A program made the position numbers and the translations under genes. Shown one piece after another: positions 13,003 through 24,402 of a DNA stretch of 64,000 nt. Source of the stretch: Tethya wilhelma (Eukaryota; Porifera; Demospongiae; Tethyida; Tethyidae); assembly GCA_964030475.1 (NCBI GenBank), contig CAXIPT010000004.1:1878268-1942267 (forward strand), given 5' to 3'. The notes beneath the pieces were generated by a model that saw only the letters and a list, made by a program, of their open reading frames with translations, was not told the DNA's origin and made no database searches. Positions within the stretch are counted from its first letter, which is position 1; the number at the start of each line of letters is the position of its first letter.

Positions 13003-13362
13003 CTGCAGTTTTCCACGTGATGCACCATACACTTGGTTTTAGATGATGTGTATGTGCACATGTATCAGTGACTGTGCCTATTAATTGCAGATCTTGAACT
13101 TTTGAGGTTGTTATGTCCAACATTACACTTGGTATGTTTGTTTTTTTAACACTGGCCTGTCATGTTTGTGTAGGTGATCAGGATGTATAGTCTGAAACCA
13201 TTCCTGTCAAGGTAAAGCACCTTCAGAGAGAAGTGAGTGGCTGCTCTTCGATGATACAAACTTTAACTATAAAGCTTACTGAACAAGACAGTGATATTGG
13301 TGCTTTAAGGGAGGAGCTGAGGAAACTTTTCATTGAATTGGCTGAAACAAAGATTGCAATAG
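13003..13362 (+). repeat. Left inverted arm of the transposon
   Basis: Inverted relative to 17700-18220. Contains the coiled-coil frame from GDQDVQSETIPVKVKHLQRE to a TAG just before the ATG at 13371. The corresponding frame in the right arm continues past that point with IADKLTKLG. Confidence 0.8.
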
Positions 13363-13370
13363 TTGTTTAG

Positions 13371-16300
13371 ATGGCTGACATCAAGTACTATCCAACACAT
13401 GGAGAGTTACTAGCAATTTTAGAGGAAGCTGAGAGGGAATGTAGTGATAGTGTGTCAGTTGCTGAGGTTCTGACTGCAAAGTTTCAACTTAAGTATCCAT
13501 CCCTACCAATTGGTCGGCCAGACAGGTTCCTTGACACTGTTAAGAGAGTTGCAGCTCCCACTAGGCCATCTATCATTGGTCCACCAAAACTAAGTGGTTC
13601 ACCACTCTGCACCTATCTAAGAAGGAAATGGGCTCCTAGGACAAGACACTTGCCAGGTAAATACAACCAGTGTCTGTATAAAACTTTATTGTATGTGTTC
13701 AGTATACAAAATAGAGTGTTGTACATGCATGTGTATACAACACAACTCTTTTGCGCTTCGACCATGCATACCGTATATAGCGGGAAACTTTCGTAGTTCA
13801 AAATTTCATGGAAGTTTAAATTAGTTTTAATTTTCATATAATAAGAATGGCATATGAAAAATACAAAAATTTGCACCGAACCAAAATTTCCCGCTATATA
13901 GTATAGTAGTATTTACACGTACGTGTACATTGTAGCACTATCGATATTATACCAGTATCTATATAATGGTGCACTAGGTTACATTGTGTTTCCAAAAGAA
14001 TTGAAAGACCATGGTCTTACTGAAGATGTACTACAACAAGTGTTTCAAGAAGTGTGTGAAGGCAGTAGTGACCTATGCTGGAGGGTGCAACAACCCATAT
14101 CAGTAGGTTTCTATCGGGAGCTATTCAAATTCCTTAAGAAATGGCCAACATCTAAATCTACTACAAAAACAATGATTGGGTTGTTTTTTTTCTTTCAATT
14201 GATCCAAATTTTGAGCAAAGAATATCAGATCGGCCTAGTAATATCTTCATGTATGTAGAGAGACTCGCAATGTCCAGCAAAGCAAGTGTCGAGCCTATGT
14301 CGTATGGAATTGAGAAAACTGTGGGAAAGCTTCAGGTAGCTGTTAGTGAGTACCAAAATGATCTACAAGAGATGTCTGAGATTGTACTCAACCAACAAAA
14401 GATTTGCAGGCAGTGAGAGATGAACTTGAAAAGGCCTGGGCTCAAATTGCTTTGTCAAAGAAAGAATTAACACTTGTTACTAGCAAACTTGATAATATCA
14501 GAAGTCAACGTGACAATGCACGTAGAAAGGCTTCTAAGCTTCAGGAAAGACTAAAAGCTTTCATTGATGATGCAGCACATTACGAAGATGTGCTTTTGAC
14601 TGAAAATGAGGAGCTCTCTGAGCTTATTGATCAGTTGAAGAAAGAAGTCACTACACTCTCTAGCTCAAACGTGACTTTAGCGGGTGATGCAAGTCAAGGT
14701 AAAGCCAAGTTTTGTTTCCAAACTAAAGATGGTGGCAAAGTGTATTCTACTGCAGTGAGAGAGTTGTATTATACACTCCTGACTCTTCAGTTACCACCGG
14801 CCAAAATCGCCTCAGTAATTAAAACCATTCTCAAAAGTTTCTTGCCTTCATTGCATATTGACAAGCTTCAATTGCCTGGTGAGTCATGTGCATCTTATAT
14901 GAGGCATAAGGAATTAACTACACTTAATTTAGCCCACAAAGCTACCCGTTTAGCTGAACAAGCACATACTGGTTGTGTCAATTTGAACTCTGATGGAACA
15001 ACAAAGGCACAGCGAAAAATCCAAGGAACTGCAATTAGTGATATGGTAATTTCTGTAAATGAAATCCCCGACGACAGTGCTGACACTTTGATTGCTGACC
15101 TGTCACAAGAGTTTGGAAAAACTTCGGGAGACTCAAAAAAAATTTAACAAAATTCTAGAAGAGAAGCGTGAAGAAAATTTAGAGAAATTTGGCCCCGCTT
15201 CTTCGGAAGGAATAGAACTTGTTCAGAATTTCTGTTGTATGCACTTAGGTGTTAATTTACGAAAGGCATTCTGTGATCGGATTAAGACAGATTCCAGTGA
15301 CACCAATTGACAAGATAGCCCTCAAGTTGATGTGTTCGTTCACGAGTTTTGTAAACTTCTTGGTCAACATGGCGTCCCAGAATATGGGCTTGGCTCACTC
15401 GCGTTTCCTGATTTTTACACCTAAGTTGTCGTTCTGAGTCTGGAAAAATAGAATACTGTGAGCAGTGCCTAAAAATCAAACTAGACAGACAAGTGGGAAA
15501 CAGATATTTCGTAACAGCAGCAAATGCTGCCAAAATAGTGTTCCTCCGTGAAGCAGCACTTGATTTTCTTGCCTATTGTGGAAAAGACAAAGGAAATAAA
15601 CTAGAAACTAGTGTCTACCAGAAGTTACAGGATCCAGTGGAATTGGCACACCTGAGAGCAGATGCTCTCATGTTTCATCATATCTATGCCAATCTGGTTA
15701 TGCTCGCAAAATCTACAGCTTTAAATAAGAGCGTATGGGATATATGAACCAGCACTACCTTGAACTAAAACTGTTCTTGCAAGAACTTGAAACTAATCTT
15801 GAGCTAGTGATGAATCCAGACTATGAAGTGTTCAAGTCTGAACCTAGACTGTATGGGAGTGAAAAGGAGGTGAACCATCGTTTACGTAGTCAATATTACC
15901 ATATCGAGCAAAAAGTCTTTGGGTTTCATGAACCAGATAAGACCTGAGTCTGCTCACTGCTTGCTGCCGGAGTACCTGCAATGCATGTGAAGTTGGCAAT
16001 GTATGCACAGACTCAGTTACCCGGTGGAATCTATTGGAATCCTGAACCTGAGGTTAAGGCCATTTTGAAGACAATAAAACCTAATAATGACATTTGTGAG
16101 AGTATACTTGGATTAAATGACTATCTGACGACAGCCGTCCCAAATATGCACCAAATGTCTAGATCCAACCTTATTCAGACGAAAAAGAACAAAACTATTC
16201 AGTGGTTGGATCAACTACCAAGGGACGAAAGAAGCAATGTAGTTACATTAGCTCGAAAGAGAAGAGTGGAAGTTACAAGATCTTCCCGTGAAGCTGAACA

Positions 16301-16862
16301 AGAGAGGAGCAAAATGAGACAGGAAAAAATGAGGAGAGAGAAAAGTCGCCGGGATGCACTCGAAGAAAGAGCTATCAGAGAGAAAGAGCGTTTGTCCAAT
16401 CTAGACCTAATCACATCTTGTGAAGAACTGAAAAGAATCTTATTAGAAATTGATGAGGAGAATGTTAGTTCTACAAAGAAGGCACAGAAAAAGCGTAAAA
16501 TTATCAGAGAACAAATTGACATACGTAAAAAGGTCTTATCTGAAAAAATTAGCATCCCATTCAGAAAGAATAGGAAGCAGCGTCCTCTATCAGATGTTGT
16601 CAAAGAATTCATGAAGTATTTACATGAACATTCAAGTAATGATTCTGAGTCTACTTCTGACACCCTTGTTGGAAAGAGGATACTTCACAGATTTGAGACT
16701 GACGGTAAAGAATAATGGTATTCGGGAGTTGTAGTTAGCTATAATGCACTAAATAAACTATTTGAAATAGTATATGACGATGAGGAGGACCACTGTTTCT
16801 TTAACTTACTAGAAGACTTGGCTCAGGGAGATCTAGTAGTAAATGATGATGTTGACACATAG
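13371..16862 (+). pseudogene. Decayed transposase-like gene of the inverted-arm transposon
   Basis: Pieces of one protein lie in order on the plus strand. An N-terminal part starts MADIKYYPTHGELLAILEEA (13371). A long coiled coil follows (14404 onward, motif KLQERLKAFIDD), then LNSDGTTKAQRKIQG (about 14985-15030), FCCMHLGVNLRKAF (about 15230) and a helical, charged region (15981-16715). The C-terminal segment WYSGVVVSYNALNKLFEIVYDDEED ends at a TAG near 16860 and looks Tudor/Agenet-like. The gene is broken by frame changes near 15.1, 15.3 and 15.7 kb, stops near 15945 and 16713 and a MITE at 13770. The layout (coiled coil, xxDGTT, QKKFN, FCCxxH) matches my recollection of uncharacterised transposase-like proteins in cnidarian and sponge genomes. 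The catalytic triad cannot be assigned. Confidence 0.6.
13770..13905. mobile_element. MITE family 2 copy
   Basis: Inverted ends: ACCGTATATAGCGGGAAA at the left and its near-complement TTTCCCGCTATATAGTAT at the right. It interrupts the transposase pseudogene, so it is a younger insertion or lies in a former intron. A related copy is at 58362-58570. Confidence 0.75.
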
Positions 16863-17699
16863 ATTTTTATCATTTTCATTTTCTAATGATACATTGAATT
16901 GTCATAATATTATGTACAAGGAGTGTGGCTCGCTTCGCTCGCCACGCTCCTTACTTGTGTATGAAGTATACTGATGTTTCCTGTAGATGCATGCAAGTAT
17001 AGGCATCTGCATAATAATACCTGGGCAGTGAAAGGTTAACCATGCATGCATTCACTGCTCCTCTTTGCAATTTGGCCAGCTCAACAATTTACTCAGTTAC
17101 GTGACGTCACAGACGACCCTTTTCCGACTTCCGCCATTTTTGCAATCAGCTGGCAAAGAAACTCGTTATCTGGCTAGCTGTGTTTCGTGTACAGCGACAG
17201 AGAAGCAGGCTTCTAGAAGCAAAAGTTCTCTCCTTACTATGCTTCTTTTATGGAAGATTGGCTGCTCTATCACACTTCTTTGTCGGATACGGGTGGCACT
17301 GGTAAGCCTTGTTAGCGATCTCAAAAACAGTCAGCCATACTTGTAGCGCCTGTGATTCTATCCTAGGCTAGCGCTATCTAAGCTAGCTGTCTAGGCACTC
17401 TTTTCGTGGCCTGCATTTTCCACAGCCCAGAGAAAAAGTAGCATTTTAGCTCGAGGTCGCATCACTTCCGGTGAACTCCCGTGACACACACACGGACAGA
17501 CAGACGGACACACAAAACTTTGCTTATAATATGATACTTTAGCAATTGAGAATATATACATAATAAGATAATTATTATTGTAATATTATGTATATACATA
17601 TATAGGTCTCTCTTTTGTAATAATACTCCTGACATGATAGGGAACAAAGATTTATATTGTGCATGATCATAAACTTTTAAGGGGTACCGAGTTTGGTAA
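16863..17699. other. Non-coding interior of the transposon
   Basis: Between the pseudogene stop and the right arm. It contains a GC-rich hairpin at 16920-16950 (GGAGTGTGG paired with CCACGCTCC), a GTGACGTCAC palindrome at about 17100-17109 that matches a CRE consensus, and an ACTTCCGG ETS-like site at about 17464-17471. These are single motif matches, so promoter function is only a possibility. Confidence 0.4.
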
Positions 17700-18220
17700 G
17701 TTTATCAGCAATATCCTTTATTGCAATCTTTGTTTCAGCCAGTTCAATGAAAAGTTTCCTCAGCTCCTCCCCTTAAAACACCAATATCACTGTCTTGTTC
17801 AGTAAGCTTTATGGTTAAAGTTTGTATCATCGAAGAGCAGCCACTCACTTCTCTCTGAAGGTACTTTACCTTGACAGGAATGGTTTCAGACTGTACATCC
17901 TGATTACCTACACAAACATGACAGGCCAGTACATACATTGTATATACACAAGCACGGTCATATAATAACATTATAACACAATACAATTTACCGGCTCATG
18001 CAGCTATAGTTGCTACAATAAAGCCTAAGCGAAAAGCATGACGACACATCATATAGAACACTCATTTCAACCTTGCTAAAAACAAACATACCGAGTGAAA
18101 CGTTGGACATGACAACCTCAAAAGTTCAAGATCTGCAATTAATAGGCATAGTCACTGATACATGTGTACATACACATCATCTAAAACCAGATGTATGGGG
18201 CATCATGTGGAAAACTGCAG
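17700..18220 (-). repeat. Right inverted arm of the transposon
   Basis: Reverse complement of the left arm with an additional ~140 bp at about 17925-18075. Ends GGAAAACTGCAG at 18209-18220. Confidence 0.8.
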
Positions 18221-18222
18221 CA

Positions 18223-18809
18223 TTTACATGTGTAGACATCCAGTTTGTGAAAAAATGTCTCAACTAGATGACAAACAATGTCCATTTCCTTTTATACTTG
18301 GTTCACAAACTACTTAGGCTTAGTACTCTCTGAAATGGCTATTAGGGTCTGCAGCCCTATTAGGGTTACTAGCCTACCATCACTATGCTCAATTCCATTG
18401 GTAATGGTACCCCCTGGAAAACCTACTCCTTACACTTTTCCTTACCTATTTTGTGCCGTGAAGTTAGACAGCTAACTGTAGAATATCTGCCCGTGTCTCC
18501 TTGCACAATTGCGCAATCAGCTATGGTTCAAAAGTGATCTATTAAGTGCCCACTTTGACCTTTGACCTTTTAGTGCGTCTCGAGTGTGCAGTTACCACAG
18601 AATGCACAACGATAACTGGGATTTGAAGATACAGACAAATTGCTATCAAGTAGTGAAGTGTATAACACCAATAAATGAGCTGATTCTCCAATACTGATTT
18701 TTCGAGTTACGGACCCTACCAACATTTTGTATTGTGTCTATAGGACAGTCGGCCCATTCCTACTATACGTACTACCGTACATATGAAAAACTGGATCCAT
18801 ATCTGGACA
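18223..18809. other. Unassigned stretch with LINE-flank match
   Basis: No gene seen. Positions 18719-18780 match the sequence on both sides of the LINE at 32.5-34.0 kb. CCAACATTTTGTATTGTGTC matches the left flank, and GTCTATAGGACA followed by CCCATTCCTACTATACGTAC matches the right flank. The contig ends at the N at 18810. Confidence 0.6.
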
Positions 18810-18810
18810 N

Positions 18811-18848
<38 letters not shown>

Positions 18849-21682
18849 CTTCACATGTGGCAGCATGGTCAGCCAATTGGACTAGCAACACTCACATGTA
18901 GCAAACGCCAAACCACAGTCATTCCTTCTTTCCCTTCAAACTACCCACCAAACCAGCTAGTAGTAGTACAATGGAGGAAAGAAGGCAAGTACCTACTCAT
19001 AAGATAAGATAACTCACAGCTACATACTGTAACCACACAAAGAGTCAAAGGTACATTAGTAGCACAAAAGAGCATGTAAAGCAAACAAAAAAAAAGGCAG
19101 AAATAAACCTAGGACTGCTTTAAAAGACCTTTGGTCTGGGGCCTGCAGAGAGACTATGCTAATATCACACAGGTGTAAAGTGTTGTAAATATAGTTTGTG
19201 AGATTTCATCATTATACTTTTATCATCATTATCATTATCATCCTCACACAGGAGATCGAACCCTTTCAAACTTGACTGGCAGGATGTAAACAAAAAAGTT
19301 AGGAAGTTAGGCCACTATCTATTACCACAGTGAAGGAGGAAGGTGAAGAAGACACACAGAGAGACAGGCAGCTGCCAGCTGCAGTTATAGTCAGCTATTT
19401 TGCTGAAAAGGAAGTCAACAAAAGCTAGTAGCTAGGAAGTTAGTCTGCAAAGCATGCAATGCAGATCTTGGTCTCTCTGTAGCAATCCACTTGGAACAGA
19501 ATAAGCAAGCAAGCAAATGCTAGAGTATCCACAACCTAGCAGTTCAACCAAACCTGGAACTGCATGAAAGGAAGCCAAGATATGTCCTAGGCCATAGGGT
19601 TGTTTCTTTGACATGCATAGTTCTACCACAAAAATTGAATTATGAGCTATAGCCTTGTTTCTTTTGATATGTGAATGTTTCAATCCAATTGGTGTGAGAA
19701 AGTTTTGAGTATGGGTGAGAATGATTCCATGTTTTCAAGCCACATCTTTGGTAAGACTTGGTATAATTTTGTCTGTATGTGAATGTGAGTGTTTACTTGT
19801 GTTCATGATTTCATCAGTTGAGTCCATTGAGTCAACTCATGAATACCTTTCTTTGCAGACTGGTGTCTTTTACAGCTTGAGCTAACTATTTCTTGGCTAT
19901 AAGAATACTTACTTCTATCAGCATAGTTCATATCAGCTGCAAGAAGCTCTAAATAATCATTCTCCTGTCTTTATTGAGATAGAGTAATGTAAGGCAGCTG
20001 GCCGATTCAGACACAAGTAAACACAAACTCTTGGAGGTATGCATGGGGTGTGATTTCGCCCCCCACACACCCACTTTTTGTAGCGTATGTACACAGACAA
20101 TGAAAACCACGATGTGGGTCAAACACAGATATAGGGAAAAGAGAACACTACCTGAAAGTGCAACAATGGTGTCATTTACACTTGGCAGTCACAATTTTAA
20201 CCACAAAATGAAGTATTGGCAGCTCATTGAATCACTAACAATAACCCACAAAATCAATTACAGCTTTCAGCTACATGATGTATATATAAATTTTGTAAGT
20301 TTGCAAATGCAGACTAAGCAAACAGAAAGCCCGCCAAAAGTTAACTAGCCGTGACCATGTACCACTGTATTGTACACCGTGATGCGGTACATGCACGCAG
20401 GAATTGACAAGAAAGACAAAGATATTAAGACTGACACAACGTACAACACACTCAAGAAATTGAAGCCTTTTTTATACGCACTAAATATAATCTATTTTCC
20501 CCTTGTTTTCCTAAGAACTAAACAACTACTTAGAGCAAGTGCTTGCAACACTTTACCAAGACTGACCTCCCTCTACTAGCCACAGCGTCCCCACTACACA
20601 GAGATCAAGAAAAGGGACTTGTTTTTTCACCCCTCTGGCTACACAAAATGATGCACAAGAAATGCAGGCAAGCCATAGCATGTCAAACACACTACACAGC
20701 TTAGTGCGTTTGCGCGCAGCTCTAGTGAAAAAGCCAGCAAAGCAAAAAAACAGCACGAGTTGTTTCAACTGCAGACAATGGCACATTTGCAAGCGCCGTG
20801 CAAAGCAAGCACTTTTACAGACACACATACAAAACTCACAGCAGTTTCTACTCTCGTTACTTCTCTCTTGTAGGGAATAGCGCGTCTTCTTCACCTGCCG
20901 ATTTTCAATATTATTTCGATCTTCTGTTTGTCAACTACTCCGATTCTTTGATGACTATTGAGATGTTCTGACTGGAACCGTATTCATTGGGTTTACACTG
21001 GTCTGAACCGCGCCACCGCCTAATTAGCTCGCAGAATTGCGCATGCTCAGATCAGATCAGGATGCTGAGCTCAAAACGGTAAAGATCGATAAAAGTTTCT
21101 GTACCTCAATTTCCCGCGCGGATATATCTTGTCAGTTCAAGCAGCCAAGTCACTGTCAGTTATTGCCAAGAGCTCTCTCTCTCCTCTCAGTTTCTAAGTC
21201 AGTGGGTGTCAAGCACAGCTAGCAGTCTGAGTTGGAGATAACTTGAAAAGCCTGTGAGACTTTCCTTAGGCACTCAGCCTCTAGCACTGAAGTCAAGTCT
21301 GTGAGGTGAGCCTGGTTAAACTAACTTGAATTTCAGTCCATGGATTTTCAGTTTACCTGGGACATGGATAATAATTTATGAGCATGATCAGATGGTATAA
21401 AATACTGATACTGTGTTCCCCAGTACATGTCATGTGTTTCCTGGAAATATAGTTTCCCCTATAGGGATAACTGTTCTCTCAGAGTCTGAAGATGTATCTC
21501 GGCATCAGTCTTTGCGACTGGCTTTTACCACCCAAAAATTGAGTCAATTGTTAGTGAGTCATATGCAGAAAAGCTCTGCAAACACCATGCATGATATTAA
21601 ACCTGGGGAACACATAATTATCACTGCACTCACAACTAATTGAATATGTTTGGTACCATGCATGAGTACATGGTGAGCTGAA
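18811..21682 (+). repeat. 2.9-kb duplicated segment, copy B
   Basis: Direct repeat of 10134-13001, beginning immediately after the single N at 18810 inside the same (GT)n run. Unlike copy A it leads, after about 450 bp, into the membrane-protein gene at 22132. GTCTGTGAG|GTGAGC at about 21297-21312 may therefore be that gene's untranslated leader exon and donor (inference). Confidence 0.9.
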
Positions 21683-22131
21683 GACATAATTTAATCGATA
21701 AATCCGCAAATTTCACAAGCCTTAAGTGTAAAGAATTGTCTTATATACAGTAGTAACTCTTATACGTACATACTTGCACTAGTGAATCGCATTAAGCCTG
21801 TATTAATTTTATTATAGTATTGTACACAATGCACATTGTGTGAAATTGGCCAATCCGCATTGTACATTGTCACTGTCATATATTATGGAGTATATGTGTA
21901 CACTGATGAGTATACCCATGGACAAAAATTAATACTATAGTCTTAAAATGGATTTGTTATATTGTTATGCGTTGACTCAAATTCTTTGGTTATTACACAC
22001 GCAGTAACTCATACGTACATCATACCATTCTCAGACATATCTGAGTGTGTCCAATATTGTCAGAAACCAGACTGAGTCGGTAATTTGAAGATCTATAATC
22101 TAAAAAAGACCTTCAAGTTGCAGTACCTGTG

Positions 22132-24402
22132 ATGAACCTAGCAACGTTGACTATCTTACAAACTCTCCTTGGTGCATTAGTGTCAGGTGAACCCACCAAT
22201 GTGGTGCCAACAGCCATATACAATTGCTCAACTGTGACCGTCACACCTACTAATGCCAGCATAAGCACAGAAGGGAAAAATCTTCTAAACTCTACATTTG
22301 ATCCACTTTGTACTAGATTATTATGCTTTTGTGTAAATGACTACCCGGATTGTGATTATTCTCCGCCGGGTATTGAGGTCAGGAAGGGAGAGACCTTTAT
22401 GATATCAGTCGTTGTTGTAGATCAAGTCGGAAATGCAGTTCCATCTTCTGTGAGAGCTGTTTTATCTTCAAACTTTGGTGAACTTGCTGAAGGACAATAC
22501 TTACAGAGTACAACTTCAAATTGTACAGAGTTGAGCTATGCTGTAACCTCTCCATTCAATTCAGAAAATCTACTGTTGCATGTGGAGAATGTTTGCAATG
22601 GTACTCAAGCTATTGTTTATGTAAAATTTCTACCTTGCACTTGTCCAGTTGGTTTCGTTGCGGCATATTACCGAAGCACATGTAGGTGTGAATGTGATCC
22701 GTGTTTGTATCCAAAATACATTTCAGATTGTTCTATTACTAACTCGTCAGTTCTAAGAAGAGATAATGTTTGGATTGATTATATCCCAGAATTTGAAAAT
22801 CATTCACTGTATACATGTCCATACGTAGTAGCCAACTGTCCACTTGATTACTGCCGAGTACCTGGCACTTGGATTAATTTGAACACACCCTATGGTTCTG
22901 ATGCACAGTGTGCTTTCAACCGTACTGGCAAGCTTTGTGGAGAGTGTGGAAATAGTTTCAGTCTCACTCTTGGTAGTTCACGCTGCATTCCATGTTCTAA
23001 CAACTGGCTAGCACTACTCATTGTCTTTGCTATGGCTGGTGTAGCACTAGTTGCTTTTCTCCTAATATTTAACCTGACAGTAGCTGTTGGAACAATTAAT
23101 GGTCTTGTCTTTTATGCCAATATTCTAGGATTAAATCGAGCTGTTTTCTATCCATTTTATTCAGCAAATTTGTTCACCATCTTCATTGCATGGCTTAACC
23201 TGGACTTTGGTTTTGAAACCTGCTTCTATAATGGAATGGATGGCTATGCCAAGGAATTTCTAGGATTTGCCTTTCCTATCTACATCATAACCTTGGTTGT
23301 CATGGTGATTATTGGTTGTGAATATTCTACAAGAGTTGCTAGACTCTTTACTCACACAAATCCTGCAGCAACACTGTCTACTCTTGTTCTGCTTTCATTT
23401 ACCAAGTTTGTAAGACTTCGTCTAATTATAAATTCAGTGTCATTCCAGTTACTGCGCTATCCTAATAATTCAGAAGAGAGAGTATGGCTCATTGATGCTA
23501 GTGTACAGTACTTTAAAGGAAAACACATTTTGTTGGTTCTAGTAGCTTTTTTGGTTCTCATAGTTGCCATTATATACACCTCTTTCCTTTTCTCTTATCA
23601 GTGGCTTCTGCGCTGTTCAAATCGAAGAGCTTTTGAATGGATAAAAAGTGCAAGGTTTTATCCATTTATTGATGCTTATTTTGCACCTTACAATCTCAAA
23701 CATCGTTACTGGACTGGATTACTCCTTTTTGTCCGTAGCTTTGTATATTTCATCGCTGCATTTAATATTAGAGTGAGTGGTGACCTATTGTTGATCATTT
23801 GTACAATGGTTGGTCTCTTGTTTCTAAAGCTATCATTGCACTGCAGAGTTTACAAATCATGGCTACTGGATACACTAGAAAATTCATTTATTGTCAACAT
23901 TATAGCTTTATCTGTCAGTTCTCTTTACATTCGAGGAAGTGATGACAGATTAATATTTTTTCAACTGATTTTTTTCCGTGCTTCAACCTTCATTGCTTTT
24001 ATCACTTTCCTTGCCATCTTGATCTATCACACATACGCTTTTGCACTTCCAAAGAAAGCCCGAAACAAGCTCAAAACTTTCATGTCTAGACTCAAGCAAC
24101 TCTTTATTAATGCAAAAGAGGAAAGCCATGATCCTGAAATTATACTCATCCCCAATAATGTAGTAACATATGGTGTTGTAGATCCCATACCATCTGAGCA
24201 TGAACTGGACATTGAGAATACATCAATGGTTACTCCTACAAATTGTGAGAAAGAAACAACAGAATCCAACAAAGTAACCAAACCTTTAGTATCATCCAAT
24301 GAACTTCACATTTCTCTAAGATTTTCCGATGTTCCTTACACCCGTGACTGTGATCAGTTGGGAATGGAGAGAGAAACTGAAATTTTTGAATTAGGTGATT
24401 AA
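22132..24402 (+). CDS. Polytopic membrane protein, short paralogue without beta-helix
   Basis: An open frame of 756 codons from ATG 22132 to a TAA. A hydrophobic N-terminus (MNLATLTILQTLLGALVSG) looks like a signal peptide. About 300 residues of cysteine-rich, N-glycosylatable ectodomain follow, ending in the neck motif FNRTGKLCGECGNSFSL and RCIPCSNNW. Then come about eight or nine membrane segments (roughly residues 297-640), with the shared motif AWLNLDFGFETC between early segments, and a 100-residue polar tail. From the CFC...DC motif onward it aligns with the two long paralogues at 25.5 and 34.8 kb, but it lacks their Ser/Thr stalk and beta-helix. ATG 22132 is preceded by TTGCAG, so an upstream spliced exon is possible. 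The family is uncharacterised; a receptor or channel-like surface role is only an inference. Confidence 0.8.
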   Translation: MNLATLTILQTLLGALVSGEPTNVVPTAIYNCSTVTVTPTNASISTEGKNLLNSTFDPLCTRLLCFCVNDYPDCDYSPPGIEVRKGETFMISVVVVDQVGNAVPSSVRAVLSSNFGELAEGQYLQSTTSNCTELSYAVTSPFNSENLLLHVENVCNGTQAIVYVKFLPCTCPVGFVAAYYRSTCRCECDPCLYPKYISDCSITNSSVLRRDNVWIDYIPEFENHSLYTCPYVVANCPLDYCRVPGTWINLNTPYGSDAQCAFNRTGKLCGECGNSFSLTLGSSRCIPCSNNWLALLIVFAMAGVALVAFLLIFNLTVAVGTINGLVFYANILGLNRAVFYPFYSANLFTIFIAWLNLDFGFETCFYNGMDGYAKEFLGFAFPIYIITLVVMVIIGCEYSTRVARLFTHTNPAATLSTLVLLSFTKFVRLRLIINSVSFQLLRYPNNSEERVWLIDASVQYFKGKHILLVLVAFLVLIVAIIYTSFLFSYQWLLRCSNRRAFEWIKSARFYPFIDAYFAPYNLKHRYWTGLLLFVRSFVYFIAAFNIRVSGDLLLIICTMVGLLFLKLSLHCRVYKSWLLDTLENSFIVNIIALSVSSLYIRGSDDRLIFFQLIFFRASTFIAFITFLAILIYHTYAFALPKKARNKLKTFMSRLKQLFINAKEESHDPEIILIPNNVVTYGVVDPIPSEHELDIENTSMVTPTNCEKETTESNKVTKPLVSSNELHISLRFSDVPYTRDCDQLGMERETEIFELGD

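Larger units (their letters stand above)
13002..18222 (+). mobile_element. DNA transposon with long inverted terminal arms
   Basis: The left arm (about 13003-13362) and right arm (about 17700-18220) are inverted copies, about 90% alike by eye. Both begin, reading inward, with CTGCAGTTTTCCAC. The right arm holds an extra ~140 bp. Each arm contains the same coiled-coil reading frame running inward (motif LQREVSGCSSM, then TEQDSDIG). The interior carries one decayed transposase-like gene. The left end coincides with the end of duplicated segment A, which is independent support for that terminus. No clear target-site duplication was found. The superfamily was not identified with confidence. Confidence 0.7.

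Noticed and set aside
13613..13876. Minus-strand frame over the MITE in the transposase region
   Set aside because: It reads across a palindromic MITE; a shadow frame.
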